Shown here piece after piece: positions 14,001 through 19,814 of a stretch of DNA of 64,000 nt (its first letter is position 1; each line of letters starts with the position of its first letter). The notes beneath the pieces are model-generated. The model was not told the origin of the DNA. It saw only the letters and a program-made list of their open reading frames with translations, and did not search any database. The translations under genes and the position numbers were made by a program. This stretch comes from Pedobacter foliorum (GTDB taxonomy: Bacteria > Bacteroidota > Bacteroidia > Sphingobacteriales > Sphingobacteriaceae), in the NCBI RefSeq assembly GCF_013266735.1, contig NZ_JABSNU010000004.1, positions 372,001 through 436,000 of the forward strand, in the 5' to 3' direction.

Positions 14001-14203
14001 GAAATACAATTGCAAAAATGAAGTTGCGTATATATAATCAATGGGGACAATTCATTTACGAATCATTAAACATTCAAAACGGATGGGATGGAACGTATAA
14101 AGGTGATTTACAACCGAACGGTGTATATGTGTATTTCCTGGAAGCGGATTTCAATGACGGGACGAAAACCACTAAAAAAGGCACTATAACCCTATTAAGA
14201 TAA
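2..14203 (+). CDS. Giant Ig-repeat surface adhesin with CHU_C (T9SS type B) sorting domain, 5' partial
   Basis: The frame is open from base 2 with no start codon, and the first residues match an internal repeat, so the gene begins upstream; 4733 residues are visible. Order seen: two modules of about 838 residues (2-2515 and 2516-5029), each with five putative-Ig (He_PIG-like) domains, Ig-like domains ending TTTYYVE, a unique beta-rich domain and another Ig domain; then more Ig-like domains and three further beta-rich domains; then fourteen 91-residue Ig-like units (9068-12889), three more Ig-like domains, one FnIII-like domain (about 13660-13910) and a C-terminal domain (about 13930-14203) with VPNTFTPNNDGKND, IYNQWGQ and PNGVYVYFL. 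That C-terminus is the gliding-motility-associated CHU_C domain (TIGR04131), the type B signal for type IX secretion. Inference: a secreted or surface-anchored adhesin, SprB-like in logic. The next gene encodes a PorP/SprF protein, the usual partner of such substrates. Ligand unknown. Confidence 0.93.
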   Translation, partial: VNPAITFATTTLANAAVNSVYSKQITAATGGTPAFTYAVASGSTLPAGLSLSATGAISGTPTALGDFTFSIIATDSKGCNATAAYTLKVTAALALADAILPNGTVGTVYPPQTIPAATGGTGPYVYVATNLPPGLTFNPGTRVISGTPTQAGTFTVPVKVTDAIGNTVTKDYTIIVRDPLVLPTAVLADGTVGTLYPTQIIPSATGGQGPYTYAATGLPAGLTFDPATNKIDGTPTTSGTFTIPVTVTDADGKKVTTNYTIKVVDPLALAPKVLADGNVGVVYATQTIPAATGGTGPYTYTATNLPAGLTFDAATREIKGTPTASGMKNVSVTAKDAAGKTVTQTYSIKVNGILVLPGATLPNGLVGTAYPEQTLPAVSGGTSPYTYAATGVPAGLTFDPITRKISGTPTLGGSFTIKLTATDNAGISTSTDYALLVNVGQPVVAGVTTCNGTTGTLTVSNTLPGVTYNWYAATGNTSIASGSSFTTPALTATTTYYVEAVSGTAVSSRTAVTVTINPAPALASILTANENISSGQTATLRASTTEAGSTIKWYAAATGGAALATGANYTTPVLTATTTYYVGTESAQGCASTSRVLVTVTVTSGPVNPNCNAATTQQSGIDGICLLCGISDAGASTDANANNFTGINLAVGVGASGYQRLIFANQGSAADSIRLDLGIPTGLADVGVLSSTTVTVFNGTNVVSTYPLNSSLLNLVLLSGSRVNVTVPAGGVYDRVEIRFGGVVTALTTYNVYGATVIYPNPTVATTGQAVCSGSTTTLTATANGGTTLRWYASATSSTALATGNTFTTPALTANTTYYIEVAKGTCANAQRVPVLVTVNPAITFATTTLANAAVNSAYSKQITAATGGTPAFTYAVASGSTLPAGLSLSATGAISGTPTALGDFTFSIIATDSKGCNATAAYTLKVTAALALADAILPNGTVGTVYPPQTIPAATGGTGPYVYVATNLPPGLTFTPGTRVISGTPTKSGTFTVPVTVTDANGNTVTNDYTIIVRDPLVLPTAVLADGTVGTLYPTQIIPSATGGQGPYTYAATGVPAGLNFDPATRQITGTPTASGTFTIPVTVTDADGKKVTTNYTIKVVDPLALAPKVLADGNVGVVYATQTIPAATGGTGPYTYTATNLPAGLTFDAATREIKGTPTASGTSSVSVTAKDAAGRTVTQTYSIKVNGILVLPGATLPNGLVGTAYPEQTLPAVSGGTSPYTYAATGVPAGLTFDPITRKISGTPTLGGSFTIKLTATDNAGISTSTDYALLVNVGQPVVAGVTTCNGTTATLTVSNTLPGVTYNWYAATGNTSIASGSSFTTPALTATTTYYVEAVSGTAVSSRTAVTVTINPAPALASILTANENISSGQTSTLRASTTEAGSTIKWYAAATGGAALATGANFTTPVLTATTTYYVETESAQGCASTSRVPVTVTVTSGPVNPNCNAATTQQSGIDGLCLLCGISDAGASTDANANNFTGIHLAVGVGAQGYQKLIFGKTGSATDSIRLDLGIPTGLADVGVLAGTTVTVLNGSSVVSTYPLNSSLLNLVLLTGSRVNVTVPAGGVYDRVEIRFGALITALTTYNVYGATIIYPNPTVAATGQTICSGSTTTLTATANGGTTLKWYASATSGTVLATGNTFTTTALTATTTYYIEVSKDGCANVERIPVTVTVTTTPSNPTVATVAPICSGSAAVLAVTAPVNGITYKWYAAANGGASLFTGSSFTTPVLTASTTYYVEASAGNCTSVTRTAVAATVNTLPALATVTTNNSTISAGQTATLAATAPAGITIKWYSAPTGGVALAQGTSYTTAPLSATTTYYVETSNASGCVSATRVPVTVTVLGGPVNPNCNAANSQQSGIEGICVLCTIQNAGNSIDNNFTNFTTISLPVGVGGSGYQRLIFGSPGVATDSIRLDLETPGGLADVTLLGGIKVTVMNGASVVKTYNLQSALLNLTLLSGKRFTATLPAGGVYDRVEVRAEGLANVLVNLNIYGATIVYPNPTVSAAGQTICSGSATVLSAAANGGTTLRWYSAATNGTLLHTGENFTTPVLTATTTYYIEVSKGSCANVIRIPVTVKVTTAPGLPTVAAVAPICSGSTAVISVTAPVAGTDYNWYTTATGGTAIFTGSTFTTPVLTSGTTYYVEAANGACVSATRVAVQVTVSPLPVLPQISASATAVNVGQTVVLTGTSTDANVTFNWYTSANSTTPVYTGPTYVTSPLTVTTTYFLEAKNASGCTSSARAQVTITVNGGGPNPIACEAPTTQENGVDGVAILAGVFNPLLAIDNDAKTGSSLVMPVGLLGASVYQRVGFTTLSNVGDTVRVSISAPGKLLSVGLLSNIMIGTYNGNASNGDGVPLNDQLVRIELLSGNTEALVTFVPTKRFNKIEVRLNSGLAGVLSTVDFNYAQRVVVAPVVTAQNVTICANQTATLAVQTPLPGITYKWYNEAGAYQTGKDGATFTTPALSANTKFYVEAVTASGCTSYRTSVNVIVTPAPTTPVLVNATINSCVGNQVTIEVSNPLVGVTYKWYDANNVYQTGKDGVNFTATVGAAQTTYSVEAVTSCGTSGRATATIKVGTLNPPVITPAAVTISSGSPAVLVATSSTAGAVFKWYSDAALTTLVHTGAQYTTGALDNTTAAPIVKTFYVTVEITGAGACPASAAASVDVTILPKPNPVAVPCQAATIAIKDGVDGVAVLSAVFNPGFAVDNNTQSGSSFVMPVGALGASVYQQVGFTGGLSSVGDTLRLRITSPGKLLSLGVLSSIEVTTLNNGASNNDMLVISNPIVDVQILSGNSEAIITYVPQKQFDGVELRLRSGLAAVLTTLDFNYAQRILVAPSVQSATATACTGTSANLFVKNPVTGLTYKWFMRNGQTITYLAGKDGVSLATDPTLAAGTYDFYVAAVNDAIDCLSAKTKITVTILAAPDAPVAAAGNPATTCPNTSATLAVNPVASVTFNWYDAATGGNLLASNTNTYITPANLAVGAHDFYVEAVNANSCVNTTPRTKITLTINPSAVAADINVAGANAPFCAGTSAKLTATSTTVTNPVFTWYSDAALTDVVFTGPIFNTPLLTATTTYYVSVTGSNKCANTPADAKVVTLTVNPPATAADLDITGGSAPFCAGAKVELTATTTTVTNPIFNWYSDAALTKLVFTGDKFVIASLAATTTYYVTVSGSNKCENLASNAEIVTLIVNPPAIASDINVTGNQAPFCAGAKATLSATSATVLSPVFTWYNDAALTNVVFTGATFVTPVLTATTTYYVTVRGSNKCENTAATAKTVTVTVNPPATAADINVAGADAPYCAGTKAKLIATTTTVTAPIFNWYSDAALTKLVFTGVTFETPVLTATTTYYVTVKGSNRCENTAATAKTVTVTVNPPALATDINVAGADAPFCSGNIARLVASSTTVTNPVFTWYSDAALTTAVFTGPVFNTPALTATTTYYVTVRGANKCENATGDAKIITLTVNPPATAADIIVKGADSPLCAGTTATLDASSTTVTNPVFTWYSDAALTNAVFTGAKFVTPALTVTTKYYVTVRGSNKCENLAASAKVVTVTVNPPASAADLSVTGNSAPLCAGATATLTATSTTVTNPKFTWYSDAALTTVAFSGPIFKTPVLTATTTYYVTVRGDNRCETLAADAKVVTVTVNPPAIAADINVAGNDAPFCAGTKATLKATTTTVTNPVFTWYSDAALTTVAFTGDTFVTPVLTATKTYYVTVRGDNKCENTAATAKTVTVVVNPPATAADINVDGAADPLCSGTSAKLTATSTTVTNPVFTWYSDAALTTVAFTGPVFNTPVLTATTTYYVTVRGANKCENATGDAKIITLKVNPPATAADIIVKGADLPLCAGTTATLDASSTTVTNPVFTWYSDAALTNAVFTGAKFVTPVLTATTTYYVTVRGDNKCENLAASAKVVTVTINPPATAADLSVTGNSAPLCAGATATLTATSTTVTNPKFTWYSDAALTDVVFTGSIFKTPVLTATTTYYVTVRGDNRCETLAADAKVVTVTVNPPATAADINVAGNNAPFCAGTKATLVASSTTITNPVFTWYSDAALTTVVFTGSSFETPALTATTTYYVTVRGDNKCENTAATAKSITVVVIPPATAADINVDGAADPLCSGTSAKLTATSTTVTNPIFTWYSDAALTSAVFTGSVFNTPLLTVTTNYYVTVRGDNKCDNLAASAKVVTVVVNPPASAADITVAGAGTPICAGTSAALTASTTTVTNPVFTWYSDAALTNAVFTGPAFTTPLLTVTTSYYVTVRGDNRCENLAASAKVVTITVNPLPNTPEVASAGTNICSGESTVLSVSNAEAGILYQWYSDATGGTLLFTGEQFTTPTLTTNTDYYVLAVSAAGCGNATGRVKVTVTVSPKPLTPVVVSAVVDACIGSSATLSVSNPQTNGVTYKWYTTAIGGTAVGTGTTFTTPAVTATVTYYVEASTASCVSTGRTAVKVNASPIPTAPTAIDGVNGPLCSGTTATLSVTNPDAALTYSWYTVATGGTSIAQGVTFTTPALTTTTTYYVESSNATGCTSTTRTSVVVTVLSKLDAPVVIVKENKATEITFQWNPIPGATAYEVSLDNGVTWVSPTSGSAGTTHLVAGLKPDQSVTIRVRAKGQLDCQLSDATSLTAKSDNPLGNTIFVPNTFTPNNDGKNDVLYVYGNTIAKMKLRIYNQWGQFIYESLNIQNGWDGTYKGDLQPNGVYVYFLEADFNDGTKTTKKGTITLLR
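9068..12889 (+). repeat. Fourteen tandem 273-bp Ig-like units with a four-unit higher-order period
   Basis: Each unit is 91 codons, starts with ADINVAG/ADLSVTG-type residues, carries a CAG or CSG cysteine near residue 13, FTWYSDAALT in the middle, a TTTYYVTVRG strand, a second cysteine in KCEN, and ends VTVNPPATA. The period was checked between 9068 and 9341. Units 5-9 resemble units 9-13 more than they resemble their immediate neighbours: 6 and 10 share ADIIVKGAD, 7 and 11 share ADLSVTGNSAPLCAG, 9 and 13 share ADINVDGAADPLCSG. This gives a 1092-bp higher-order repeat. The two cysteines per unit could form an intradomain disulfide (inference). Confidence 0.92.
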
Positions 14204-14236
14204 CATTTACCAAAAAACTCGAAAAACAAATTTGTT

Positions 14237-15232
14237 ATGAAGAAACTAATAAAAATAATAGCAGTAGGAGCGTTTTTAAGTTTGGGAGCTGTAAGGGTGG
14301 TAGCACAGATTGATCCTCACTTCTCTCAATATTACGCCCACCCGCTATGGCTGAACCCAGCACTGACCGGGGTTACGGACGGTGAATACAGGGTCTCTTT
14401 GAATGCCAAACAGCAGTGGGGAACTATTTCAAATTCATTTTTAACCGGAGGAGCGTCATTTGACATGGCCCCGGTTAAAAACTTAGCATTTGGTGCGATG
14501 GTTTTGAATCAGAATGCAGGTGATATTAGTTATAATCACCTTAGTGCATTGGTTTCAGGAGCTTACCGTATCCACTTCGGGAAGGCTGGTTTAAATATGG
14601 TAAACTTTGGTTTACAGGCCGGTATTCTTAATAAAAGCTTTGATCCATCAAAGATTACCTTAGGAGCACAGTTTAATCCAATAACCGGATACGATCCAAA
14701 TTTTGGAATAAATGAATCATTCGCTTCCTCTAATACATTAGTGCCAGATGTGAATGCTGGATTTATGTACTTTGATGGTAATCCCGGACAAAGAGTTAAC
14801 GTATTCGGAGGAGCGATGGCAGGCCATATTACCAGACCGGTTGATAAATTTTTAGGCAACAGCGTGCGCATGCCAATTAGATATGCAGCTCATGGTGGTG
14901 CAAGAATTAAGATGTCTGAAGTTCTTGATATTACACCAAATGGATTATACATGAAGCAAGGTAATGCACGTGAAATAGCAATAGGTGCCTATGCGCAGTT
15001 CATGCTTAATCAGGAATCAGATTTGCTTTTTGGATCGAATTATCGAGTTGATGATTCAGCAATAGCTTTTTTTGGATTACACTTAAAAAATATGGTCTTT
15101 GGTGTAAGTTATGATTTTAACACATCAAGTTTAAGTAGAGCTACACGTAATCAGGGAGGTTTAGAACTATCCATTTCATTTACCAGTAGAAAGGGAATTA
15201 CAGGCCCTAACTTCTTTTGTCCAAGATTATAA
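14237..15232 (+). CDS. PorP/SprF family type IX secretion membrane protein
   Basis: 331 residues with an N-terminal signal peptide (cleavage likely after VVAQ) followed by IDPHFSQYYAHPLWLNPALTG, the characteristic opening of the PorP/SprF family, and alternating strands expected of an outer-membrane beta-barrel. Members of this family sit beside type B CTD substrates and are needed for secretion or surface attachment of that cognate protein. Here it starts 33 bp after the adhesin stop, so it is very probably cotranscribed and dedicated to that adhesin (inference from position). The ATG at 14237 fits the signal peptide. The family call is firm; substrate pairing rests on synteny only. Confidence 0.92.
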   Translation: MKKLIKIIAVGAFLSLGAVRVVAQIDPHFSQYYAHPLWLNPALTGVTDGEYRVSLNAKQQWGTISNSFLTGGASFDMAPVKNLAFGAMVLNQNAGDISYNHLSALVSGAYRIHFGKAGLNMVNFGLQAGILNKSFDPSKITLGAQFNPITGYDPNFGINESFASSNTLVPDVNAGFMYFDGNPGQRVNVFGGAMAGHITRPVDKFLGNSVRMPIRYAAHGGARIKMSEVLDITPNGLYMKQGNAREIAIGAYAQFMLNQESDLLFGSNYRVDDSAIAFFGLHLKNMVFGVSYDFNTSSLSRATRNQGGLELSISFTSRKGITGPNFFCPRL

Positions 15233-15300
15233 ATTAACGCGATACGAGCCTAACATGATTCAAAATGTTTTGGCTCTGAACATAAATAAATCATTTACAG

Positions 15301-17295
15301 ATGAAACTGCTTAAAACATTACTGATCCTGTGCTTATTCACAACTGCTGCAAATGCGCAATTTGTAACCAATAGTAAGAGAGTAGCGGATGTCTATTTTC
15401 AAAATAAAGAGTATTACGCAGCTGCAGAATATTATAAAAGATCCCTGCAACTAGCATCAGCAGATAGCGCTGGTTTTGTAGTACCCTACGGTTTTGCAAA
15501 TAAGATAAAACAAGAAAATCCCAAAAAGGAGGATTACGAATACAGCGTATTTCAATTGGCTGAGTCATTAAGACTCTATAAAAACTTTACTGACGCAGAG
15601 AAGTGGTATGCTTTAGCTAAAGAATTTAAGAATCCGAAGTATGTACTTGCCACATTCTGGTATGCTGAGGCTTTAAGGGCTAATCAAAAATTTGATGAAG
15701 CAATTAATGCTTTCAATGAATTTACAACTAAATATAAAGTTAACGATGCATACGCTACAAAAGCAAAGTCTGAAATTGCATCATGTCAGTTCGCATTATT
15801 CGAGTTACGCTATCCAAGATTATTTAAGTTAACCAAAGTTAAAAATGATATTAACCAAAAAGGATCTAACTATACACCGGTTATAAAAGACAGTAAATTT
15901 TACTTTACATCATCAAGACCAGTAGGTGATGCTGGAAAGAAAGAAGTATTAACAGATCAAACTAATGCAAAGGTGTCAAAAAAGGAGAGCCCTTATTTAA
16001 ATGCTGTTTATGAAACCCCAGGAAATCCTTTAACCGGTAATGTTACAATTAAAAAAGTAGCATTAAATAGTTTAGAAAAAGAATCGGCTGCACCAGCTTT
16101 TCATCCTAATGGAAAGGCGATTTATATTACTAGCTGGACCGCTCAGGGAGATAAAAAGATATATCAGTTAACGTCATCTGATAAAGGTTGGGGCGATCCT
16201 GTTGAACTAGGGGCTCAGGTAAACGTAAAAGGCTTTAATGCTATGCAACCATTCGTTACTAAAGATGGCAAGTATTTAATTTTTTCTTCTAACAGACCAG
16301 GTGGACAAGGCAAGTATGATTTATGGTATTGCCCTTTAAGGACTGATGGATCATTGGGCCAAGCGATAAATTTAGGCAGTAAAATAAACTCTACTGAAGA
16401 TGATCAGGCTCCATACTATAATACCCAAACTAATAAATTACTTTTTAGTAGTAACGGAAGAATAGGAATGGGCGGATTTGACTTTTATGAAAGTGAAGGT
16501 GATTTCACCAATTGGACAGAGCCTCGTAATGTGGGCTATCCATTCAATTCATCAAAAGATGATATGTACTATACACCTGCTGACAATTCAGATACTGAAG
16601 GTTATATTAGTTCAGATCGTGAATCTCTTTGCTGCCTTGAGGTTTTTAATGTAAAACGTGAGTATCTTACAGTGAAAGGGATTGTATACGACTGCGATAC
16701 AAAACTGCCTTTACAAGATGCAATCATTACACTTGTTGATTCAGCACAAACACTTAAAACAACTACAAATCAAGCCGGAGAGTATACTTTTAAAGTGAAC
16801 TCTAACCGTAAGCTAAAGCTTACAGCTGAAAAGGATAAATATTTCACTAAGATCTTAAATTTTGGATATGATGATCTAGCTAAAAAAGATACTTTATTTA
16901 GCCCGGACATTTGCCTAACACCATACGAAATTGATAAGCCTATAGTACTTAAAGATGTATTGTACGAATTCGACAAAGCGACTCTAACTGAAGATTCAAA
17001 AGGTAAACTAGATCACCTATTCTCAATAATGGAAGATAATCCTAAGATTGAAATTGAACTAAGCGCCCATACCGATAGTAAAGGTTCTGATGCCTACAAT
17101 ATGGATTTGTCAATTAGAAGAGCAAAATCTTGTGTTGATTATTTAGTGTCAAAAGGGATACCTATTGCAAGAATGACAAGCAGAGGTTACGGAGAAACTA
17201 GACCAGTTGCTCCTAACGAACTTCCTAATGGTAAAGATAACCCTGAAGGTCGTGCCCTTAACAGAAGAACTGAGTTTAAGGTAACAAAGAAATAG
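15301..17295 (+). CDS. PorE-like OmpA-family protein (TPR, PD40 propeller, carboxypeptidase-regulatory-like, OmpA)
   Basis: 664 residues. A signal peptide ends at about ANAQ (residue 20). It is followed by helical TPR-like repeats (about 25-160), a PD40/WD40-like propeller (about 190-440, with repeats such as KYLIFSSNRPGGQGKYDLW), a carboxypeptidase-regulatory-like beta domain (about 455-540) and a C-terminal OmpA peptidoglycan-binding domain (about 550-664: LYEFDKATL, SAHTDSKGSD, NRRTEFKV). The same domain order and a similar length are known for PorE, the type IX secretion component thought to tie the machine to peptidoglycan; SprD-type proteins of flavobacterial adhesin operons also carry OmpA domains. 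It is third in the adhesin operon (68 bp after the PorP/SprF gene) and precedes a strong terminator. Inference: a periplasmic partner of the adhesin system. Whether it is the core PorE or a paralogue cannot be decided here. Confidence 0.87.
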   Translation: MKLLKTLLILCLFTTAANAQFVTNSKRVADVYFQNKEYYAAAEYYKRSLQLASADSAGFVVPYGFANKIKQENPKKEDYEYSVFQLAESLRLYKNFTDAEKWYALAKEFKNPKYVLATFWYAEALRANQKFDEAINAFNEFTTKYKVNDAYATKAKSEIASCQFALFELRYPRLFKLTKVKNDINQKGSNYTPVIKDSKFYFTSSRPVGDAGKKEVLTDQTNAKVSKKESPYLNAVYETPGNPLTGNVTIKKVALNSLEKESAAPAFHPNGKAIYITSWTAQGDKKIYQLTSSDKGWGDPVELGAQVNVKGFNAMQPFVTKDGKYLIFSSNRPGGQGKYDLWYCPLRTDGSLGQAINLGSKINSTEDDQAPYYNTQTNKLLFSSNGRIGMGGFDFYESEGDFTNWTEPRNVGYPFNSSKDDMYYTPADNSDTEGYISSDRESLCCLEVFNVKREYLTVKGIVYDCDTKLPLQDAIITLVDSAQTLKTTTNQAGEYTFKVNSNRKLKLTAEKDKYFTKILNFGYDDLAKKDTLFSPDICLTPYEIDKPIVLKDVLYEFDKATLTEDSKGKLDHLFSIMEDNPKIEIELSAHTDSKGSDAYNMDLSIRRAKSCVDYLVSKGIPIARMTSRGYGETRPVAPNELPNGKDNPEGRALNRRTEFKVTKK

Positions 17296-17319
17296 ACTAC
17301 AAGTAATACCGCTCTTAAC

Positions 17320-17361
17320 AATAGGCCTTCAGGATACAATATTCTGAAGGCCTATTTTTTT
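17320..17361 (+). terminator. Rho-independent terminator of the adhesin operon
   Basis: A perfect 13-bp stem (AATAGGCCTTCAG at 17320-17332 with its complement at 17344-17356), an 11-nt loop and a T run to 17361. It lies 25 bp after the stop of the OmpA-family gene. Confidence 0.92.
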
Positions 17362-17401
17362 ATAACCATTTTTTTATTAATACTGAGATCTGCATGTTTT
17401 A

Positions 17402-17441
17402 AGTTACCACTTTGTGTAACTATTTATATAATTTAGTTACC
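17402..17441. promoter_or_regulatory. Repeated AGTTAC dyad upstream of the nitrilase gene, possible operator
   Basis: AGTTAC at 17402-17407 is mirrored by GTAACT at 17416-17421, and AGTTACCA is repeated at about 17434-17441. These spaced half-sites lie 53-92 bp before the nitrilase start, where a regulator could bind. No clear TAnnTTTG box was seen. Weak evidence. Confidence 0.25.
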
Positions 17442-17493
17442 AGCAATTGGAAGCGAAGAATCTAATTTTATCGATCATTTTTTAAACATTATT

Positions 17494-18279
17494 ATGAGAG
17501 TTGCACTGGCATCGCCCCCTATTCCTGATTCCCTGAAGTCAGGGTTAATTTCCCTTGAAAAAATGGTAAAAGATGCTAGTGAAATGAACGCCGATATCAT
17601 TTGTTTCCCAGAATCATATTTGCCGGGTTATCCTGGGATGGGGTATTCCACTAATGATCGCACATCCGAATCATTGGAAACTGCTTTAAAGCGTGTTAGT
17701 GAAGTGGCTCAGCTGTATTCTATTGCTATTATCGTCCCAATGGATTGGTATAGTTCGGTAGGTTTGCAAAATGTAGCTTTTGTAATATCTAAAGAGGGTG
17801 AGATTCTTGGAAAGCAAACAAAAAATCAGTTAGACCCAACCGAAGATGAAATTTGGATTGCCGGAACGGATAGGCAGTTATTTGAAGTAAAAGGAGTGAA
17901 GTTTGGTATAACAATATGTCATGAAGGCTTTAGATACCCTGAGTCGGTGCGATGGGCGGCACAAAATGGTGCTAAAATTGTATTTCATCCACAATTTACA
18001 GCTAATACGGAGCGTGGTAAACAACTCACGGAGTGGGGACATAAGGACAATCCATATTATGAAAAGGCCATGATGATGCGTGCAATGGAAAATACCATAT
18101 ATTTTGCCAGCGTTAATTACGCCTCAAATTATTCTGAATCTGCCAGTTCAATTATCCACCCAAACGGCAATTGCATAGCTCATCAAAATTATGGGGAGGC
18201 AGGAATAATAGTTGCCGATATTGATCCGGAACAAGCGACTGGATTATTAGCTAAAAGATTTAAGAATCAGCTGTATTAG
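17494..18279 (+). CDS. Carbon-nitrogen hydrolase (nitrilase superfamily)
   Basis: 261 residues, normal for a single-domain nitrilase-superfamily amidohydrolase. The catalytic triad is visible: Glu40 in CFPESYLPGYP, Lys110 in GKQTKNQLDP and Cys142 in GITICHEGFRYPE. A further Glu follows the lysine (TEDE), as usual in this fold. Such enzymes hydrolyse amides or nitriles through a cysteine thioester. There is no signal peptide, so it is cytoplasmic. The substrate cannot be named from sequence. The PLP enzyme gene follows after 17 bp, so the two are likely cotranscribed and may act on the same nitrogen-containing compound (inference). Confidence 0.88.
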   Translation: MRVALASPPIPDSLKSGLISLEKMVKDASEMNADIICFPESYLPGYPGMGYSTNDRTSESLETALKRVSEVAQLYSIAIIVPMDWYSSVGLQNVAFVISKEGEILGKQTKNQLDPTEDEIWIAGTDRQLFEVKGVKFGITICHEGFRYPESVRWAAQNGAKIVFHPQFTANTERGKQLTEWGHKDNPYYEKAMMMRAMENTIYFASVNYASNYSESASSIIHPNGNCIAHQNYGEAGIIVADIDPEQATGLLAKRFKNQLY

Positions 18280-18296
18280 TTAAATAAATAAAACAA

Positions 18297-19493
18297 ATGG
18301 ACACTAGAACAATAAACAACGAAGAGTTAGAATTTATGAGAAATCTAACGAAGGGTACATCCCAGCTGATTCATTTCAATAATGCAGGGTCTTCACTACC
18401 TCCCGATTTTGTTATCGAAACCATTGTAGATTATTTGATAGAAGAAGCACTGGGTGGTGGGTATGAAACTGAGGCGAATCATATGGATCAAATCAATGGT
18501 GTCTATGACAACATAGCTAAGTTGATCAACGCAAATAGAGAAGAGATCGCCATTTTTGAAAATGCCAGTGCAGCTTGGGGGACAGCATTTAAGGGACTAA
18601 CCTTTAATGACGGAGATGAAATCATTACTAGCGAAATGGAATATGTCACAAATATTATTGGTTTGGTTGATGTGCAAAAACAAAGTGGTATAAAAGTAAA
18701 GGTAATTCCCAACGATGATTTAGGGAATTTTTCTATCCCTGAATTGGAAAAAGCAATTACTCCTAACACGAAACTAATAGCTGTAACTCATGTTTCGTCC
18801 TCGGGAGGGAGTATTCTACCTATCGAAGAAATAGGCAATATTGCAAAAACGAATAAGATATTGTATATGGTGGATGCTTGTCAGAGTGCGGGTCAAATGC
18901 CTTTGGATGTAAAAAAGATAAAGTGTGATATACTATCAGCTACCGGGCGTAAATATCTAAGAGCCCCAAGAGGAACGGGCTTCTTATTTGTAAAAAAGGG
19001 TGCTCAAAAAAAAATGAAGCCTATATTGTTAGACTTCTTTGCTGCCTCCAATGTTTCTTTGTCAGGCTACACGTTAAGACAAGATGCCCGTCGGTTTGAA
19101 CTTTACGAAAAAAGTCGTGCTCTTACGCTTGGGCTTGGAAGAGCAGTGGACTATGCAATAAATATTGGGTTAGATCGCATATGGTATCGAATTCGGCACC
19201 TGTCAGAGTTGATGAGAAAAGAGTTGGCTAAAATTCCAGGCATAGTTATTCGCGACTCTGGTGAAAATCTTAGTGGTATTGTTACTTTCTCTGTGAAGGA
19301 CCTAGAGAGTGTGGATGTCAAGACAAAGTTGGCTGAGCGTAACATCAATGTATCAGTTGGTGGCGCACAAGCAACCCCAATTTATATGGATAAGAACGGG
19401 TTTTCTACTGTGGTTCGTGCCTCAGTTCACTATTACAACACTGAAGAAGAAATAAGCAAATTATGCCAAGAGCTTAAATCTATCATTAATTGA
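18297..19493 (+). CDS. Class V aminotransferase-fold PLP enzyme (cysteine desulfurase-like)
   Basis: 398 residues. Fold-type I, class V features: the N-terminal HFNNAGSSLPP substrate loop (about 26-36), Asp193 and Gln196 in VDACQSAGQ (cofactor ring contacts) and Lys219 in SATGRKYLRAPRGTGFL, the expected Schiff-base lysine. The APRGTGFL glycine-rich stretch is typical of the isopenicillin-epimerase / selenocysteine-lyase branch. The equivalent of the flexible NifS/SufS active-site cysteine loop is not evident, so a housekeeping desulfurase role is unlikely. Probably cotranscribed with the nitrilase-family gene. Reaction unknown: lyase, epimerase or transaminase are all possible. Confidence 0.82.
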   Translation: MDTRTINNEELEFMRNLTKGTSQLIHFNNAGSSLPPDFVIETIVDYLIEEALGGGYETEANHMDQINGVYDNIAKLINANREEIAIFENASAAWGTAFKGLTFNDGDEIITSEMEYVTNIIGLVDVQKQSGIKVKVIPNDDLGNFSIPELEKAITPNTKLIAVTHVSSSGGSILPIEEIGNIAKTNKILYMVDACQSAGQMPLDVKKIKCDILSATGRKYLRAPRGTGFLFVKKGAQKKMKPILLDFFAASNVSLSGYTLRQDARRFELYEKSRALTLGLGRAVDYAINIGLDRIWYRIRHLSELMRKELAKIPGIVIRDSGENLSGIVTFSVKDLESVDVKTKLAERNINVSVGGAQATPIYMDKNGFSTVVRASVHYYNTEEEISKLCQELKSIIN

Positions 19494-19814
19494 AATCCAA
19501 ATATTGTGGAATAGATTCCGATTTGAGCAAAGTTTACCCCTTGATTTAGTGAGGTTGTAGTTTTTGTAATACACAATTCCGATGTGATTTATCTCCTAAA
19601 TGAGCATAGCACATTCATTGATATGCCGTTTAATTAGCAATAAACTGCAGATTTTCTCCATGTTTTTTAGAAACAGAAATGCCTTTTCGTAAATGTAAAG
19701 AAATCGGGTATGGTAATTGTTTTACTGCTACTATAGTTGAGCGCCATGCAATCTCTCGGTTGTATGTGTTATGGGAATAATAGTCAGTTGTAAACTGTTT
19801 TAGGAATTGTAAGT
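19494..19814. other. 321-bp gap, nothing recognised
   Basis: No ORF of interest, terminator hairpin or known element was found. It presumably holds the end of the PLP transcript and the promoter of the GAF gene, but no TAnnTTTG box was seen. Confidence 0.4.

Noticed and set aside
191..14203. TTG at 191 as the true start of the adhesin
   Set aside because: The frame is open to base 2 and the preceding residues match the internal repeat unit exactly, so the TTG is internal.
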